64,000 bases of DNA from positions 3,162,001 to 3,226,000 of the forward strand of contig NZ_CP119391.1 of assembly GCF_031886125.1 (NCBI RefSeq). The letters are read 5' to 3'. This DNA comes from Halomonas piscis. GTDB taxonomy: Bacteria; Pseudomonadota; Gammaproteobacteria; Pseudomonadales; Halomonadaceae. The notes under the pieces are model-generated. The model did no database searches and was not told the origin of the DNA. It saw only the letters and a program-made list of their open reading frames with translations. Shown one piece after another: positions 1 to 8,493 of this stretch (position 1 is the first letter of the stretch; the number at the start of each line of letters is the position of its first letter). The translations under genes were made by a program, and so were the position numbers.

Positions 1-655
1 GTGTCGCCCAGCTGGCTTTGGGGATGGTCGGCATATCTTTCATGGTGCGTGAAGCCACAACCCAAATAACAGCCCAATAACCCAGCATAGCGATAATGCC
101 TGGAATAATGGCTGCCATGAACAACTTCCCAATGGAAGCCTGAACTAGTACTGCATAGACGATCAATGGCACTGATGGTGGAATCAGAATACCCAACGTA
201 CCGCCCGCGGCAATAGTACCAGCGGACAAACCTTTCGGATAATGATGCCTATCCAATTCGGGCATAGCTATCTGGCTCATGGTGGCGGCCGTAGCCAGCG
301 ATGACCCACAAATAGCGCCAAAGCCGGCACAAGCGCCGGTGGTAGCCATAGCCATGCCCCCACGCCAGTGCCCAATAAAAGCAGAAGCAGCATTAAACAA
401 TGAGCGTGACAAACCGCCGTAAATGGCGAATTGCCCCATAAGCAAAAAAAGCGGTATTACGGCAAGATCATAATCTGACATCCGTGCATATACCAGCTTA
501 TTGAGGGTAAACATCAAGGCATTGGTATCACCATTATAGACAATGAGGTAACAGACAATGCCACCCAGAAACATGCCAATACCAATATGGATACGAAGTG
601 CTAGAAGGCCCAGCACCACCGCCAATGCGATCAGGCCAATTGCAATGCCACTCAT
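1..655 (-). CDS. dctM: TRAP transporter large permease subunit DctM (3' end off window)
   Basis: Large membrane subunit of a tripartite ATP-independent periplasmic transporter. Together with the small subunit it moves the solute across the inner membrane, driven by an ion gradient. The reverse complement opens at 655 and stays open to the window edge. It gives about 218 residues of hydrophobic segments, with the glycine-rich DctM stretches GACAGFGAICGSS and GGTLGILIPPS. The start codon shares an ATGA overlap with the stop of dctQ, so the two are translationally coupled. The C-terminal half lies beyond base 1. The substrate cannot be read from the permease. The neighbouring homoprotocatechuate genes suggest an aromatic or dicarboxylic acid (inference). 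Confidence 0.93.
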   Translation of the reverse strand, partial: MSGIAIGLIALAVVLGLLALRIHIGIGMFLGGIVCYLIVYNGDTNALMFTLNKLVYARMSDYDLAVIPLFLLMGQFAIYGGLSRSLFNAASAFIGHWRGGMAMATTGACAGFGAICGSSLATAATMSQIAMPELDRHHYPKGLSAGTIAAGGTLGILIPPSVPLIVYAVLVQASIGKLFMAAIIPGIIAMLGYWAVIWVVASRTMKDMPTIPKASWAT

Positions 656-1173
656 GATTGAACCTCTTCCAATGTGTCATCAATATCAGATGACGCTGTC
701 TCAGGCTCAACAAGAGAGCGCCCTGCTCGATAGAGCGCACACAATACCAACAGCGCTAAACTGGGCACCATTAGAGCCTGGGGTATCCAAAGAGGTACGG
801 CTAACATAGTTGAACTCGACTCATAGTTTAAGCTGCTACTCACTAACAGGAGTGTGCGCCAGGTTACTAATATACCAACACTAGCCAGTAAACCATGACC
901 AATGCATAGCAGTATGCGGTTAACCACGGCCGGAAAAAAGCCAGCCAAGAAATCCACTCGAATATGGTTACCATTGAGCTCACACAGCGGTAAAAAAGCT
1001 GTAACTGCTACGGCAATAGCCATTTCCAGCATTTCGATATCGCCAGGAATAGGGGAGGAGAAAATCTTTCGCCCCACAAGTGATACTAGCGACATAGCAA
1101 TGAGTGCTAACACGATCATGCCGCCAATCAAAGCCAACGCCGTAGCTAGATATTTTAAAGATTTTCCAATCAT
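652..1173 (-). CDS. dctQ: TRAP transporter small permease subunit DctQ
   Basis: Four-helix small membrane subunit that partners DctM. The protein is 173 aa from this start, with hydrophobic segments near residues 10-35, 45-70, 85-105 and 130-150, matching family size. An in-frame ATG lies 15 bases upstream (1188). The start at 1173 is preferred because GGAGGAG (1180-1186 on this strand) sits six bases upstream of it and would lie inside the coding region if the longer start were used. It is followed by dctM with an ATGA overlap and preceded by dctP after about 70 bases, the usual PQM order. Confidence 0.92.
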   Translation of the reverse strand: MIGKSLKYLATALALIGGMIVLALIAMSLVSLVGRKIFSSPIPGDIEMLEMAIAVAVTAFLPLCELNGNHIRVDFLAGFFPAVVNRILLCIGHGLLASVGILVTWRTLLLVSSSLNYESSSTMLAVPLWIPQALMVPSLALLVLCALYRAGRSLVEPETASSDIDDTLEEVQS

Positions 1174-1242
1174 AATCAGCTCCTCCATTGGAGCTCCCGA
1201 TGCATTGGCTATGCATCGGGATTAACACTGAGTATCAACTGA

Positions 1243-2313
1243 TTAATTTTCGATACCGGATGCGTATTCACTAACAGTATCTTTCAAATGATCCAGCATT
1301 TCCTGGCGATCAAAGTCACCCTTGTTGGAAGCAAGCCATTCTTCGGTAACTTTACCGGAAGCCTCAAGCATATTTTCATAAACTTTATCGTCTACACGAA
1401 TAATTTCCTGATCCGGCTGTGTTCCAATATCATCACGATACTCTTGTATTTTATCATCCCACGCCTTGCCGAAACGCACCGATAGTGCTTCACCACTGTA
1501 CTTATCAAGAATCTTTTTCAGATCCTCCGGCATATTTTGATACTTTCTTTTGTTCATCAGTACTGCCAGCGTAGTAACGGTGCTGGTAGCGCGCTCAGGC
1601 TCGGCGTTCGGGTCGTAGGATGAGACCTCAGTATGATAGAAGGTAGTCTCATCCATTTTGGTAGGCGGAACAACCTCCCAGACAGCTAAAGCACCATCTA
1701 TAACGCCCTTTGACAAAGTGTTTGCGATCTGACTAGGAGGCATACTTACCGGTGTAGCACCTAGCGAGTCAAGCAACTTTGAAGCCATGCGCGTAGAGGC
1801 TCTGAGGCGCAATCCATCTAGATCATCCAGATCGTGAACAGCTTTGCTGGTAGTGTGAATTGCGCCACCACCGTCACTATAAACAGCCAGCACTTTATAA
1901 TCTTCGAAATCTTCCTGGGCATATCGCTGGCTATAATCCCAAACGATACGGCTGGCCGTTTCACCACCGGCGGGCAATATAAATGGCAGCTCAAGTGCCT
2001 CACTACGCCGGAATCGACCTGGAGAATATCCCAGTGCTGTCCAAGCTACGTCTATCACGTTATTCCGAACCATATCTACCAGCTGACTAGGTTCACCTCC
2101 CAACTGCATGGATGGATAGATATCACATTCTATGCGTCCATCTGACTCCTCATTCAGATCTTCACACCAAGGTTCGATAACATTCTTCTGGGCATTGGAA
2201 TTTGCCGGCAGAAAATGTTCGAAACGCAAATTCACTTCCGCTGAGTAAGCATTATTAGCAGCAATAAAAAAACCAGCAGCCACAGCAGCTACCATCTTAT
2301 TTACTCTCATCAT
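1243..2313 (-). CDS. dctP: TRAP transporter solute-binding protein DctP
   Basis: Periplasmic solute receptor that delivers substrate to DctQM. It is 356 aa, beginning with a signal peptide whose cleavage is likely after AYSA (about residue 25), followed by the DctP-fold core. Recognisable features are the early beta-strand LRFEHFLP, a conserved arginine motif GLRLRAS around residue 170 that usually binds the substrate carboxylate, and a GVIDGA segment. Two ATGs are adjacent (2313 and 2310). AGGAG lies four or seven bases upstream, so the second may be used. It is first in dctPQM, behind its own candidate promoter and operator. A carboxylated aromatic such as hydroxyphenylacetate is the likely cargo from context (inference). 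Confidence 0.93.
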   Translation of the reverse strand: MMRVNKMVAAVAAGFFIAANNAYSAEVNLRFEHFLPANSNAQKNVIEPWCEDLNEESDGRIECDIYPSMQLGGEPSQLVDMVRNNVIDVAWTALGYSPGRFRRSEALELPFILPAGGETASRIVWDYSQRYAQEDFEDYKVLAVYSDGGGAIHTTSKAVHDLDDLDGLRLRASTRMASKLLDSLGATPVSMPPSQIANTLSKGVIDGALAVWEVVPPTKMDETTFYHTEVSSYDPNAEPERATSTVTTLAVLMNKRKYQNMPEDLKKILDKYSGEALSVRFGKAWDDKIQEYRDDIGTQPDQEIIRVDDKVYENMLEASGKVTEEWLASNKGDFDRQEMLDHLKDTVSEYASGIEN

Positions 2314-2342
2314 CTATCTCCTGTATTTATTAAACTTATTAA

Positions 2343-2354
2343 ATAATATGTTAA
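2343..2354. promoter_or_regulatory. Candidate regulator site, dctP copy of the TTAACATGTTAA-type palindrome
   Basis: Minus strand reads TTAACATATTAT, 10 of 12 positions matching the palindrome TTAACATGTTAA. Similar sites occur at 12064-12075, 12098-12109 and 25774-25785, all at promoters of this pathway. It overlaps the predicted -10, as expected for a repressor site. HpaR, encoded next door, is the natural candidate (inference). Confidence 0.5.
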
Positions 2355-2373
2355 ATTTAATTTTACTAGTCAA
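2345..2373 (-). promoter_or_regulatory. Candidate sigma-70 promoter of dctPQM
   Basis: On the minus strand a TTGACT -35 (2373-2368) is followed by a 17-base spacer and a CATATT -10 (2350-2345), about 30 bases before the dctP start codon. The -10 lies in a 12-bp palindrome-like site shared with the hpa operon. The -35 lies in a perfect inverted repeat, TAGTCAAG (2367-2374) and CTTGACTA (2384-2391), with a 9-base spacer. Assigned by eye from consensus only. Confidence 0.5.
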
Positions 2374-2483
2374 GATTTATATCCTTGACTAATAGTCTCT
2401 AGTAAAGTTAAATGCTATTAGTACCAATAGCTCTTCGAGTATATAAAACAGCAAGGTAGCTAGGCGGAAGCATAACCTATTCT

Positions 2484-3029
2484 TTACTTGTGATGAAGCT
2501 CAGTCAGCTCATTAAGCATGCTTATTAACAGCTCAATACGCTCCCCGCCTCCTAACTCCTCCTCTAGTTTGGCATATATTGACAGGCTTTCCGGCGCTAT
2601 CTGGTCAATAATGTCATGACCTTCTTCAGTTAGGCGAATCAAGGTAAGCCGGGCATCATCAACACTTTTAAGACGAACGACCAAACCGTGCTTTTCCAAT
2701 GTCTTGAGGATGCGTGACAAGCTGGAAGCAAAAATATTGGCTTGTTCAGAGATAGCCATAGCAGTGAGCACGTCATTTTCGGACAGAACACGCATAACGC
2801 GCCACTGCTGCTCGGTAATGCCATGCTCATGCAGAACCGGACGAAATCGCGACATAACCGACTCGCGCGCTTGCAACAATGCCATCGGCAAGGCACGCCG
2901 CGTGGCCGGTGGTTGTGGTCGCTCCGTCGCCTCAGATAACTTCTCTATTTGATTTGCTTCCATCTCTTTCACTTTAATATCTATCCATGCTTGCAGTGGG
3001 GCGCTTGATTTATAACACCCCTTTTTCAT
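2484..3029 (-). CDS. hpaR: MarR-family regulator, HpaR type
   Basis: Winged-helix DNA-binding regulator. In enterobacteria HpaR represses the homoprotocatechuate operon and is released by pathway compounds. The 181-aa product contains the HpaR-like run ALLQARESVMSRFRP, a TEQQWRVMRVL helix, a recognition helix near FASSLSRILKTLE and the wing VDDARLTLIRLTEEG. The N-terminal 45 residues are longer than usual. An internal ATG at 2963 is a possible alternative start and neither has a strong ribosome site. It lies three bases after the upstream dehydrogenase gene, so it is the last gene of the hpa operon and could autoregulate it. Family assignment is firm; the target set is inferred from shared palindromes at the hpa, dct and hpaF promoters. 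Confidence 0.88.
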   Translation of the reverse strand: MKKGCYKSSAPLQAWIDIKVKEMEANQIEKLSEATERPQPPATRRALPMALLQARESVMSRFRPVLHEHGITEQQWRVMRVLSENDVLTAMAISEQANIFASSLSRILKTLEKHGLVVRLKSVDDARLTLIRLTEEGHDIIDQIAPESLSIYAKLEEELGGGERIELLISMLNELTELHHK

Positions 3030-3032
3030 TAT

Positions 3033-4487
3033 TTAACTGCCATCTGGAACGCTCTGCAGTTCAATATACTCCATTAGTCCGGCATAACCGCCTTCATAAC
3101 CAATGCCCGACTTCAGCATACCGCCAAAAGGCGTATGTGCCGCCGGTCCGGTACCAGTATTGTAGCCACAGTGTCCATAGTGCAAATGGCGAATAAGTCG
3201 ATCGGCTCGTACCGAATCGGCACTAAAAACATAAGCAGCTAAGCCAAATTCAGACTGGTTTCCCAATGTCAGCGCTTCTTCATCGGTTTCAAAGCGTACT
3301 AGCGGCACCAAGGGGCCAAAGGTTTCTTCTTGGCAACATAACATGTCCTGGGTCACATCAGTGAGAACGGTGGGCGAGTATAGCAGACTTTTTTCTGCTT
3401 CCATTGCCTCCGGCTTTGGACCTTGTACTAACTGGGCACCATTTTGTAGCGCATCAGTGACATGCGCCTTAACCTTATCGAAACCGGCAGCATTGATTAA
3501 CGGACCAACATTAACGCCGGATGTCATTCCGTCACCCACCTTTAGCGCCTGCGCGCGGGCCACGACCTTTTCAGCAAAGGCACTATAAACTGCCGACTGT
3601 ACATATACCCGGTTAGCACAAACACAAGTCTGGCCACCACCTCGAAATTTGTTGGCAATTAGGTGGTCGGCCGCGGCATCCAGATCAGCGTCGTCCAGCA
3701 CAATGAATGGAGCATTACCACCCAATTCCAAGCCCAATCTTTTGACTTGATTATTTGATTGTTCCAGAAGTAGCTGCCCCACTTCAGTAGAGCCAGTAAA
3801 CGATACCAGGTGCACGATCGGTGACGTCATCAACTCAGTACCAATGGCAGAAGACGAACCCATCACCAGATTGATCATGCCAGCGGGTATATCAAGCCTG
3901 TCAGCCATGAGCCTGAACAGTGCAATCATGGTCAAAGGTGTTTCACTAGCTGGCTTGACTACTACCGGACAACCCGCTGCCAGCGCCGGTGCCAGTTTCT
4001 TGGCAATCATGCCAATCGGGAAATTCCATGGTGTAATCAGTCCCGTGACCCCAATGGAACGCTTATAGACGGTCCACTTGCAGCCCTTGACCTGGTCTGG
4101 CATTACCTCAGGAGCCAGCGCATCCGTCATAATGTCAGCATAGTAGTCAAAAAAACTAGCTGCATACTCAACTTCATCACAGGCTTCGGGCAAGGGCTTA
4201 CCATGCTCCATGCACAGGATACGACCAATTTCATCTTTTTCGGCGCGCAAAACTTCTGCGATGTCACGAAGCCAGCTCTGGCGGACATCTTCGCCAGGAA
4301 CGTCCAGCTGCGACGATTCCGCAGCGTTGATGGCGCGCTGTGTCTCGGCAGCGCCCATATATGGTACCTCAGCCAATGTCTGGCCAGTGGCCGGGTTGGA
4401 TACGGCAAAGGTTGCACCGGAATCCGCACTCAACCAGTGGCCATTGATATAGCCGGACAGTTCTTCAAGATAAAATGACTCAATCAT
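3033..4487 (-). CDS. NAD(P)-dependent succinate semialdehyde dehydrogenase (GabD-like)
   Basis: Oxidises succinate semialdehyde, the aldehyde released together with pyruvate by HpaI, to succinate for the TCA cycle. From this ATG the protein is 484 aa. The catalytic residues fall at E254 (LELGGN) and C288 with C290 (GGQTCVC), the same numbering as E. coli GabD. An upstream GTG at 4517 would add ten residues but lies in a stem-loop, so the ATG is preferred. It also carries the Rossmann segment FTGSTEVG and the PWNFP motif. It sits between the ring-cleavage dioxygenase and hpaR, completing the lower pathway inside the operon. Another semialdehyde substrate cannot be excluded. Confidence 0.9.
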   Translation of the reverse strand: MIESFYLEELSGYINGHWLSADSGATFAVSNPATGQTLAEVPYMGAAETQRAINAAESSQLDVPGEDVRQSWLRDIAEVLRAEKDEIGRILCMEHGKPLPEACDEVEYAASFFDYYADIMTDALAPEVMPDQVKGCKWTVYKRSIGVTGLITPWNFPIGMIAKKLAPALAAGCPVVVKPASETPLTMIALFRLMADRLDIPAGMINLVMGSSSAIGTELMTSPIVHLVSFTGSTEVGQLLLEQSNNQVKRLGLELGGNAPFIVLDDADLDAAADHLIANKFRGGGQTCVCANRVYVQSAVYSAFAEKVVARAQALKVGDGMTSGVNVGPLINAAGFDKVKAHVTDALQNGAQLVQGPKPEAMEAEKSLLYSPTVLTDVTQDMLCCQEETFGPLVPLVRFETDEEALTLGNQSEFGLAAYVFSADSVRADRLIRHLHYGHCGYNTGTGPAAHTPFGGMLKSGIGYEGGYAGLMEYIELQSVPDGS

Positions 4488-4509
4488 AATTTTATGAACC
4501 TTGGAAATA

Positions 4510-4530
4510 ACCGGCACCCAAGATGCCGGT
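4510..4530. promoter_or_regulatory. Intercistronic stem-loop between hpaD and the SSADH gene
   Basis: Perfect 7-bp arms ACCGGCA (4510-4516) and TGCCGGT (4524-4530) with a 7-base loop, in the gap between the dioxygenase stop and the dehydrogenase start. There is no T-run, so it is more likely an mRNA stability or processing element than a terminator. Confidence 0.5.
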
Positions 4531-4555
4531 GGGTAAATGACAAAGGGCTATAGCC

Positions 4556-5710
4556 TTACAGCTGATGGCCCATCTTGTATTCGCCCTTTTTCCAATCGGG
4601 CATATCATCTTGGTCATCCTTGCGGGTATAAGAAAAGCCGTCAGCACCCACGGTAACCTGCATCTCTGAAGAATCGGTACGCTCGACAACTGGCTGCACA
4701 TTCCCAGACAAGTCAAGCACCCATGACGCATCAGTATACCAAGATGGCACTACCGGATTACCCCACCAGTCACGGCGCTGGTTATCATGCACATCCCAGG
4801 TAATCATGGGGTTATCCGGATCACCGGTATAATAATCCTGAGTGTAGATTTCCACTCGGTGCCCGTCGGGGTCACGCAGGTACAGATAAAAGGCATTGGA
4901 TACACCGTGCCGCCCCGGACCACGCTCGATTTGATCAGACATCCGCAGCGCGCCCAGCGTGTCACATAGTGACAGAATATTGCCTCGCTCCGCCGCGGCA
5001 AAGGCAATGTGGTGCATACGCGGCCCATCGCCACCTGTCATGGCAGTATCATGCACCGTGGATTTACGCCGAACCCATGCGGCATAAACCGTGCCTTCGT
5101 CATCCTGAATATCTTCGGTGACCTTGAAACCAAGATCCTGCTGATAACGCGTGGCACGTGACACATCCGGCGTTACCTGGTTGAAATGATCCAAACGCAG
5201 GACAGTACCGGCAGTATACAGGTCATAACGCCAAGTCAAACGCTCCACATGCTCAACATCATGAAAATATTCCACCGGAAAGCCCAGCGGATCTTCCACC
5301 CGCACGGCATCACCAATGCCTTTGACAAAACCATCAGCACGGCGCTCTACCCGGCAACCCAGCTCCTTATAATAGGCTTCGGCGCGGTCCACGTCTTCGG
5401 GTGAACGCACGCGCCATGCGAAGGCTGCCACGGCCGGCGTATCGCCTTTGCGCAATACTAGATTGTGATGGGTAAATTCCTCCAATGAACGCAGGTAGAG
5501 CACGTTCTCTGTTTCTTCAGTGACCTGGAGGTTGAGTATGTCAACATAGAATTGGCGGGAGGCCGCCATATCTGTGACGATTAGCTCCATGTAGGCACAG
5601 CGCAGAATGTCAGGCGGTGGCGTCTGGGGCGTTGGAACCTTGTTGGCCGGCTGCAGCGACTTTTCCTGAGAAACGTAGAAGCCGGAAGAAGTCAGTGTCT
5701 TATCAGTCAT
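4556..5710 (-). CDS. hpaD: Homoprotocatechuate (3,4-dihydroxyphenylacetate) 2,3-dioxygenase, VOC-fold type
   Basis: Extradiol dioxygenase that opens the ring of 3,4-dihydroxyphenylacetate between C2 and C3 to give 5-carboxymethyl-2-hydroxymuconate semialdehyde. The 384-aa protein resembles the Brevibacterium fuscum/Arthrobacter enzyme, not the unrelated E. coli HpaD. With a 20-residue offset from the B. fuscum enzyme as I recall it, the metal ligands are H175, H234 and E287. The second-sphere residues H220, Y277, N177, W212, H268 and R263 are all present. The C-terminal lid containing TQDYYTGDPDNP is also kept. The N-terminal ~30 residues form an extension. The gene lies 50 bases downstream of the hydroxylase gene in the operon. 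Function is highly likely from the active-site match. Confidence 0.95.
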   Translation of the reverse strand: MTDKTLTSSGFYVSQEKSLQPANKVPTPQTPPPDILRCAYMELIVTDMAASRQFYVDILNLQVTEETENVLYLRSLEEFTHHNLVLRKGDTPAVAAFAWRVRSPEDVDRAEAYYKELGCRVERRADGFVKGIGDAVRVEDPLGFPVEYFHDVEHVERLTWRYDLYTAGTVLRLDHFNQVTPDVSRATRYQQDLGFKVTEDIQDDEGTVYAAWVRRKSTVHDTAMTGGDGPRMHHIAFAAAERGNILSLCDTLGALRMSDQIERGPGRHGVSNAFYLYLRDPDGHRVEIYTQDYYTGDPDNPMITWDVHDNQRRDWWGNPVVPSWYTDASWVLDLSGNVQPVVERTDSSEMQVTVGADGFSYTRKDDQDDMPDWKKGEYKMGHQL

Positions 5711-5760
5711 GTCGTTTTATCTCCAAGCAATTGAACCACAGCTTTTATGTCACACTTTTA

Positions 5761-7644
5761 TCATTTTTGAGGATACATGCACTGCTCAAAGAAGGAAGCC
5801 AGTAATTCAGGCTCCGCCAGCGGCAATACATGGGCTACATACTGATCGGGTCGAACTACGACCACAGCGCCAGCTGTGCGGTCGATACCGCGTTTTTCAA
5901 AGATATCACTAGCCTTTGCATCTACACTGAAAATATTCTCCAAATTGACCAGTTCAAAGGGCCCCACCAAGGGTTTGAACACGGCCGGAGCATCCATGAC
6001 TTCAATCTGATCGTGGGTTTGTGGATAAATTGCCTTGACGTCAAAAACAGTATTGGCGTCTACCCCCTCGGGGGTATATAACTTAAGTGGCGAGTGCTCT
6101 GATTGCTCCATCCAATGCGCCCATTCCTGAAGTGCCTTATGGTTTTCATCAGCAAAAGCGTAAATACGCCAGCGACCATCGGCACTTGCCAAATGGCCCA
6201 GCTCCACAGGTGTTGCATCTGCCACACGCACTACCGGCGCTGAATGAAACCGTTTACCGATAGGAAAGCCGCTGGCCATGCCTTGGTAAGTGGTAGAGCC
6301 GGTGATCATAGATGGCTGGTATTGGGTCATGAAGCCAGCCGGAAATTCCCAAGTCTTGACGTAGAATTCTTCTAGCTCTTTCGGATCCTCAAAATCCTCA
6401 CCTCGAGTGCCCATCAGGCGTGACCACTTTTGGTCAAAATCTATCAAGTTGCGGGCCACCTCTTTACGCTCTTCACTATAAGTATTGAGGATTGACGCCG
6501 GAGCCAGGCCAGAAGTCACGTGCCCCAACTTCCAGCCCAGGTTGAAGCCGTCCTGCAAGGAAACGTTCATACCCTGACCAGCCTTAGCACTGTGCGTGTG
6601 GCAGGCATCACCAGCGATCATTACTTTCGGCGTATGTGATGTCGTATCTTCGACATCGTCAAATTTGTCGGTCAAGCGGTGGCCGATTTCATAGACGGTA
6701 TAGCGAGCTACATGCCTAACATCCAGTGAATATGGATGCATGATCTCATTGGCTTTAGCCAACGTCTGCTCGAATGTGGTCTTGCGCACCTCTTGACTTT
6801 CATCATCTGTAGGAACTTCACCCAAATCCACGTACATACGGAATAGGTGTCCACCTTCACGGGGGATGTGCAGGATGTTGCCCCCCGACTTGGACTGGAT
6901 GATGGACTTGGTGCGAATATCCGGGAAATCAGTAACTGCCAGTACATCCATGACACCCCAGGCATGTGCTGCCTGCTTGCCTTCCATCTTCCGGCCGATT
7001 GCTTTGCGAACACGACTATGAGCACCATCGCAGCCAACTACATATTTGACCTTCAATATGCGCTCTTCACCTTCACGCTCACCAGCTGTATAGCGTACTC
7101 GTACATTGAGCGGATACTCTCCTTCCCTCGAGTCTTCCATACTGATGAATTCAATACCGTAATTGGGCTGCATACGTGCCGGTGAGTTGGCCATGAAATC
7201 GACCAAATGATCCTGTACACGCACCTGGTTGAGAATCAGGTGCGGAAACTCACTGATTCCAGATGGGTCATCTTCGGGTACCGAGGCACGTACGATGTTA
7301 TCCGGTTGGTCATCATCGGGGCGCCAGACAGCCATTTCCGTTATTCGATAGGCTTCGTCCATAACAGCATTAGCAAAGCCAAAAGCCTGGAAAGTTTCCA
7401 CGCTGCGAGCTTGAATGCCGTCGGCATTAGCTACTGCCAGACGTTCAGGACGGCTATCAATCAGCCGCGCTTCCACGTTCGGGAACTGCGCTAGCTGTGC
7501 TGCCGTAATCATACCGGCCGGACCGGCACCAATCACCAACACATCAATCTTATCGGGCAGTTCCTTCGTTCGGTCAATGCCGACGCCAGCTGCAGGCTCT
7601 ATCTTTGGATCACCTGACACGTAGCCGTGATGATGAAACTGCAT
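5761..7644 (-). CDS. FAD-dependent aromatic hydroxylase, 3-hydroxybenzoate 4-monooxygenase (MobA)/phenol hydroxylase family
   Basis: Single-component flavoprotein that adds one oxygen ortho to a phenol hydroxyl. From the ATG at 7644 (GGGAGGA six bases upstream) it is 627 aa. It has the FAD motif GAGPAG (39-44), the DG motif at 206-207, the GD motif at 345-346 and a C-terminal thioredoxin-like domain from about residue 440. Residues that line the Comamonas MobA pocket, as I recall them, are conserved at D75, H135 and Y271, with a lysine at 246. It lies between hpaI and hpaD, and no two-component hpaBC hydroxylase is seen in the window. It therefore probably makes homoprotocatechuate from 3- or 4-hydroxyphenylacetate (inference). 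3-Hydroxybenzoate is the main alternative substrate. Confidence 0.88.
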   Translation of the reverse strand: MQFHHHGYVSGDPKIEPAAGVGIDRTKELPDKIDVLVIGAGPAGMITAAQLAQFPNVEARLIDSRPERLAVANADGIQARSVETFQAFGFANAVMDEAYRITEMAVWRPDDDQPDNIVRASVPEDDPSGISEFPHLILNQVRVQDHLVDFMANSPARMQPNYGIEFISMEDSREGEYPLNVRVRYTAGEREGEERILKVKYVVGCDGAHSRVRKAIGRKMEGKQAAHAWGVMDVLAVTDFPDIRTKSIIQSKSGGNILHIPREGGHLFRMYVDLGEVPTDDESQEVRKTTFEQTLAKANEIMHPYSLDVRHVARYTVYEIGHRLTDKFDDVEDTTSHTPKVMIAGDACHTHSAKAGQGMNVSLQDGFNLGWKLGHVTSGLAPASILNTYSEERKEVARNLIDFDQKWSRLMGTRGEDFEDPKELEEFYVKTWEFPAGFMTQYQPSMITGSTTYQGMASGFPIGKRFHSAPVVRVADATPVELGHLASADGRWRIYAFADENHKALQEWAHWMEQSEHSPLKLYTPEGVDANTVFDVKAIYPQTHDQIEVMDAPAVFKPLVGPFELVNLENIFSVDAKASDIFEKRGIDRTAGAVVVVRPDQYVAHVLPLAEPELLASFFEQCMYPQK

Positions 7645-7716
7645 GATGATTCCTCCCGGGGCCGATAACATATCCGCCCGTTAATGTTCTAATTTTGACA
7701 AGTATGCTTTAACTAT

Positions 7717-8481
7717 TCACTTATTAAACTCAGTGGCTAAACCACGAGCCGACTTAACCAGCAGACCAACATCACTGCCTACGGCCACAAAGGTTGCGCC
7801 CAGGTCCAAACAGCGTCGATCGAACTCATGGTTGGACGACAGCATACCGGCCGGTACACCGGCCGTCACAATCTTGCGAATAGCCTGCTCAACAGCAGCG
7901 ATCACATCCGGATGATTAGGGTTGCCACGATGCCCCATGTCGGCAGCCAGGTCGGCCGGACCGATGAATACGCCATCGACACCGTCCACGTTCAAAATAT
8001 CATCCAATGCTTGGATACCAGCTTGCGACTCCACTTGCAGCAGCAGACATATCTGCTCATCAGCTGTGTCCAGATAATCCGCGAAAGTGTTATAACCCGA
8101 GGCTCTTGCCAACGCTGCGCCGATACCGCGCTTACCAACCGGAGGATATTGAACCGAGGCAACAACCTCACGAGCCTGCTCGGCCGACTCTATCATGGGA
8201 ACTAGAAGAGTCTGCGCGCCAATATCGAGCATCTGTTTTATATCGGCGCGACGATGATCCTTGATCCGAACCACAGGCTGGGACGTCGAGCCCACGGCTC
8301 GCAGCTGGTCCAGAACATCACGCAAGCCATTGGGACCGTGTTCACCGTCGATCACCAGCCAGTCGAAACCGGCGTATGCACAGATCTCGGCCACGGTCGG
8401 ATCACCACTAGCGACCCACAGACCGATCTGCTGATGGCCCTTTACCAGCTGGGCTTTAAATTGATTAATAGGGGCTGCCAT
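7717..8481 (-). CDS. hpaI: 4-hydroxy-2-oxoheptane-1,7-dioate aldolase
   Basis: Class II, metal-dependent aldolase that splits 4-hydroxy-2-oxoheptanedioate into pyruvate and succinate semialdehyde, the last carbon-carbon cleavage of the homoprotocatechuate pathway. It is 254 aa, close to the E. coli enzyme (262 aa). It has the TIM-barrel landmarks WLVIDGEHGPN (base His), LVPMIESAEQ, LLQVESQAGI (metal Glu) and GPADLAADMG (metal Asp). It lies 12 bases after hpaH. The product aldehyde is taken by the dehydrogenase encoded three genes downstream. Confidence 0.95.
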   Translation of the reverse strand: MAAPINQFKAQLVKGHQQIGLWVASGDPTVAEICAYAGFDWLVIDGEHGPNGLRDVLDQLRAVGSTSQPVVRIKDHRRADIKQMLDIGAQTLLVPMIESAEQAREVVASVQYPPVGKRGIGAALARASGYNTFADYLDTADEQICLLLQVESQAGIQALDDILNVDGVDGVFIGPADLAADMGHRGNPNHPDVIAAVEQAIRKIVTAGVPAGMLSSNHEFDRRCLDLGATFVAVGSDVGLLVKSARGLATEFNK

Positions 8482-8493
8482 AGTGTTGACCTG

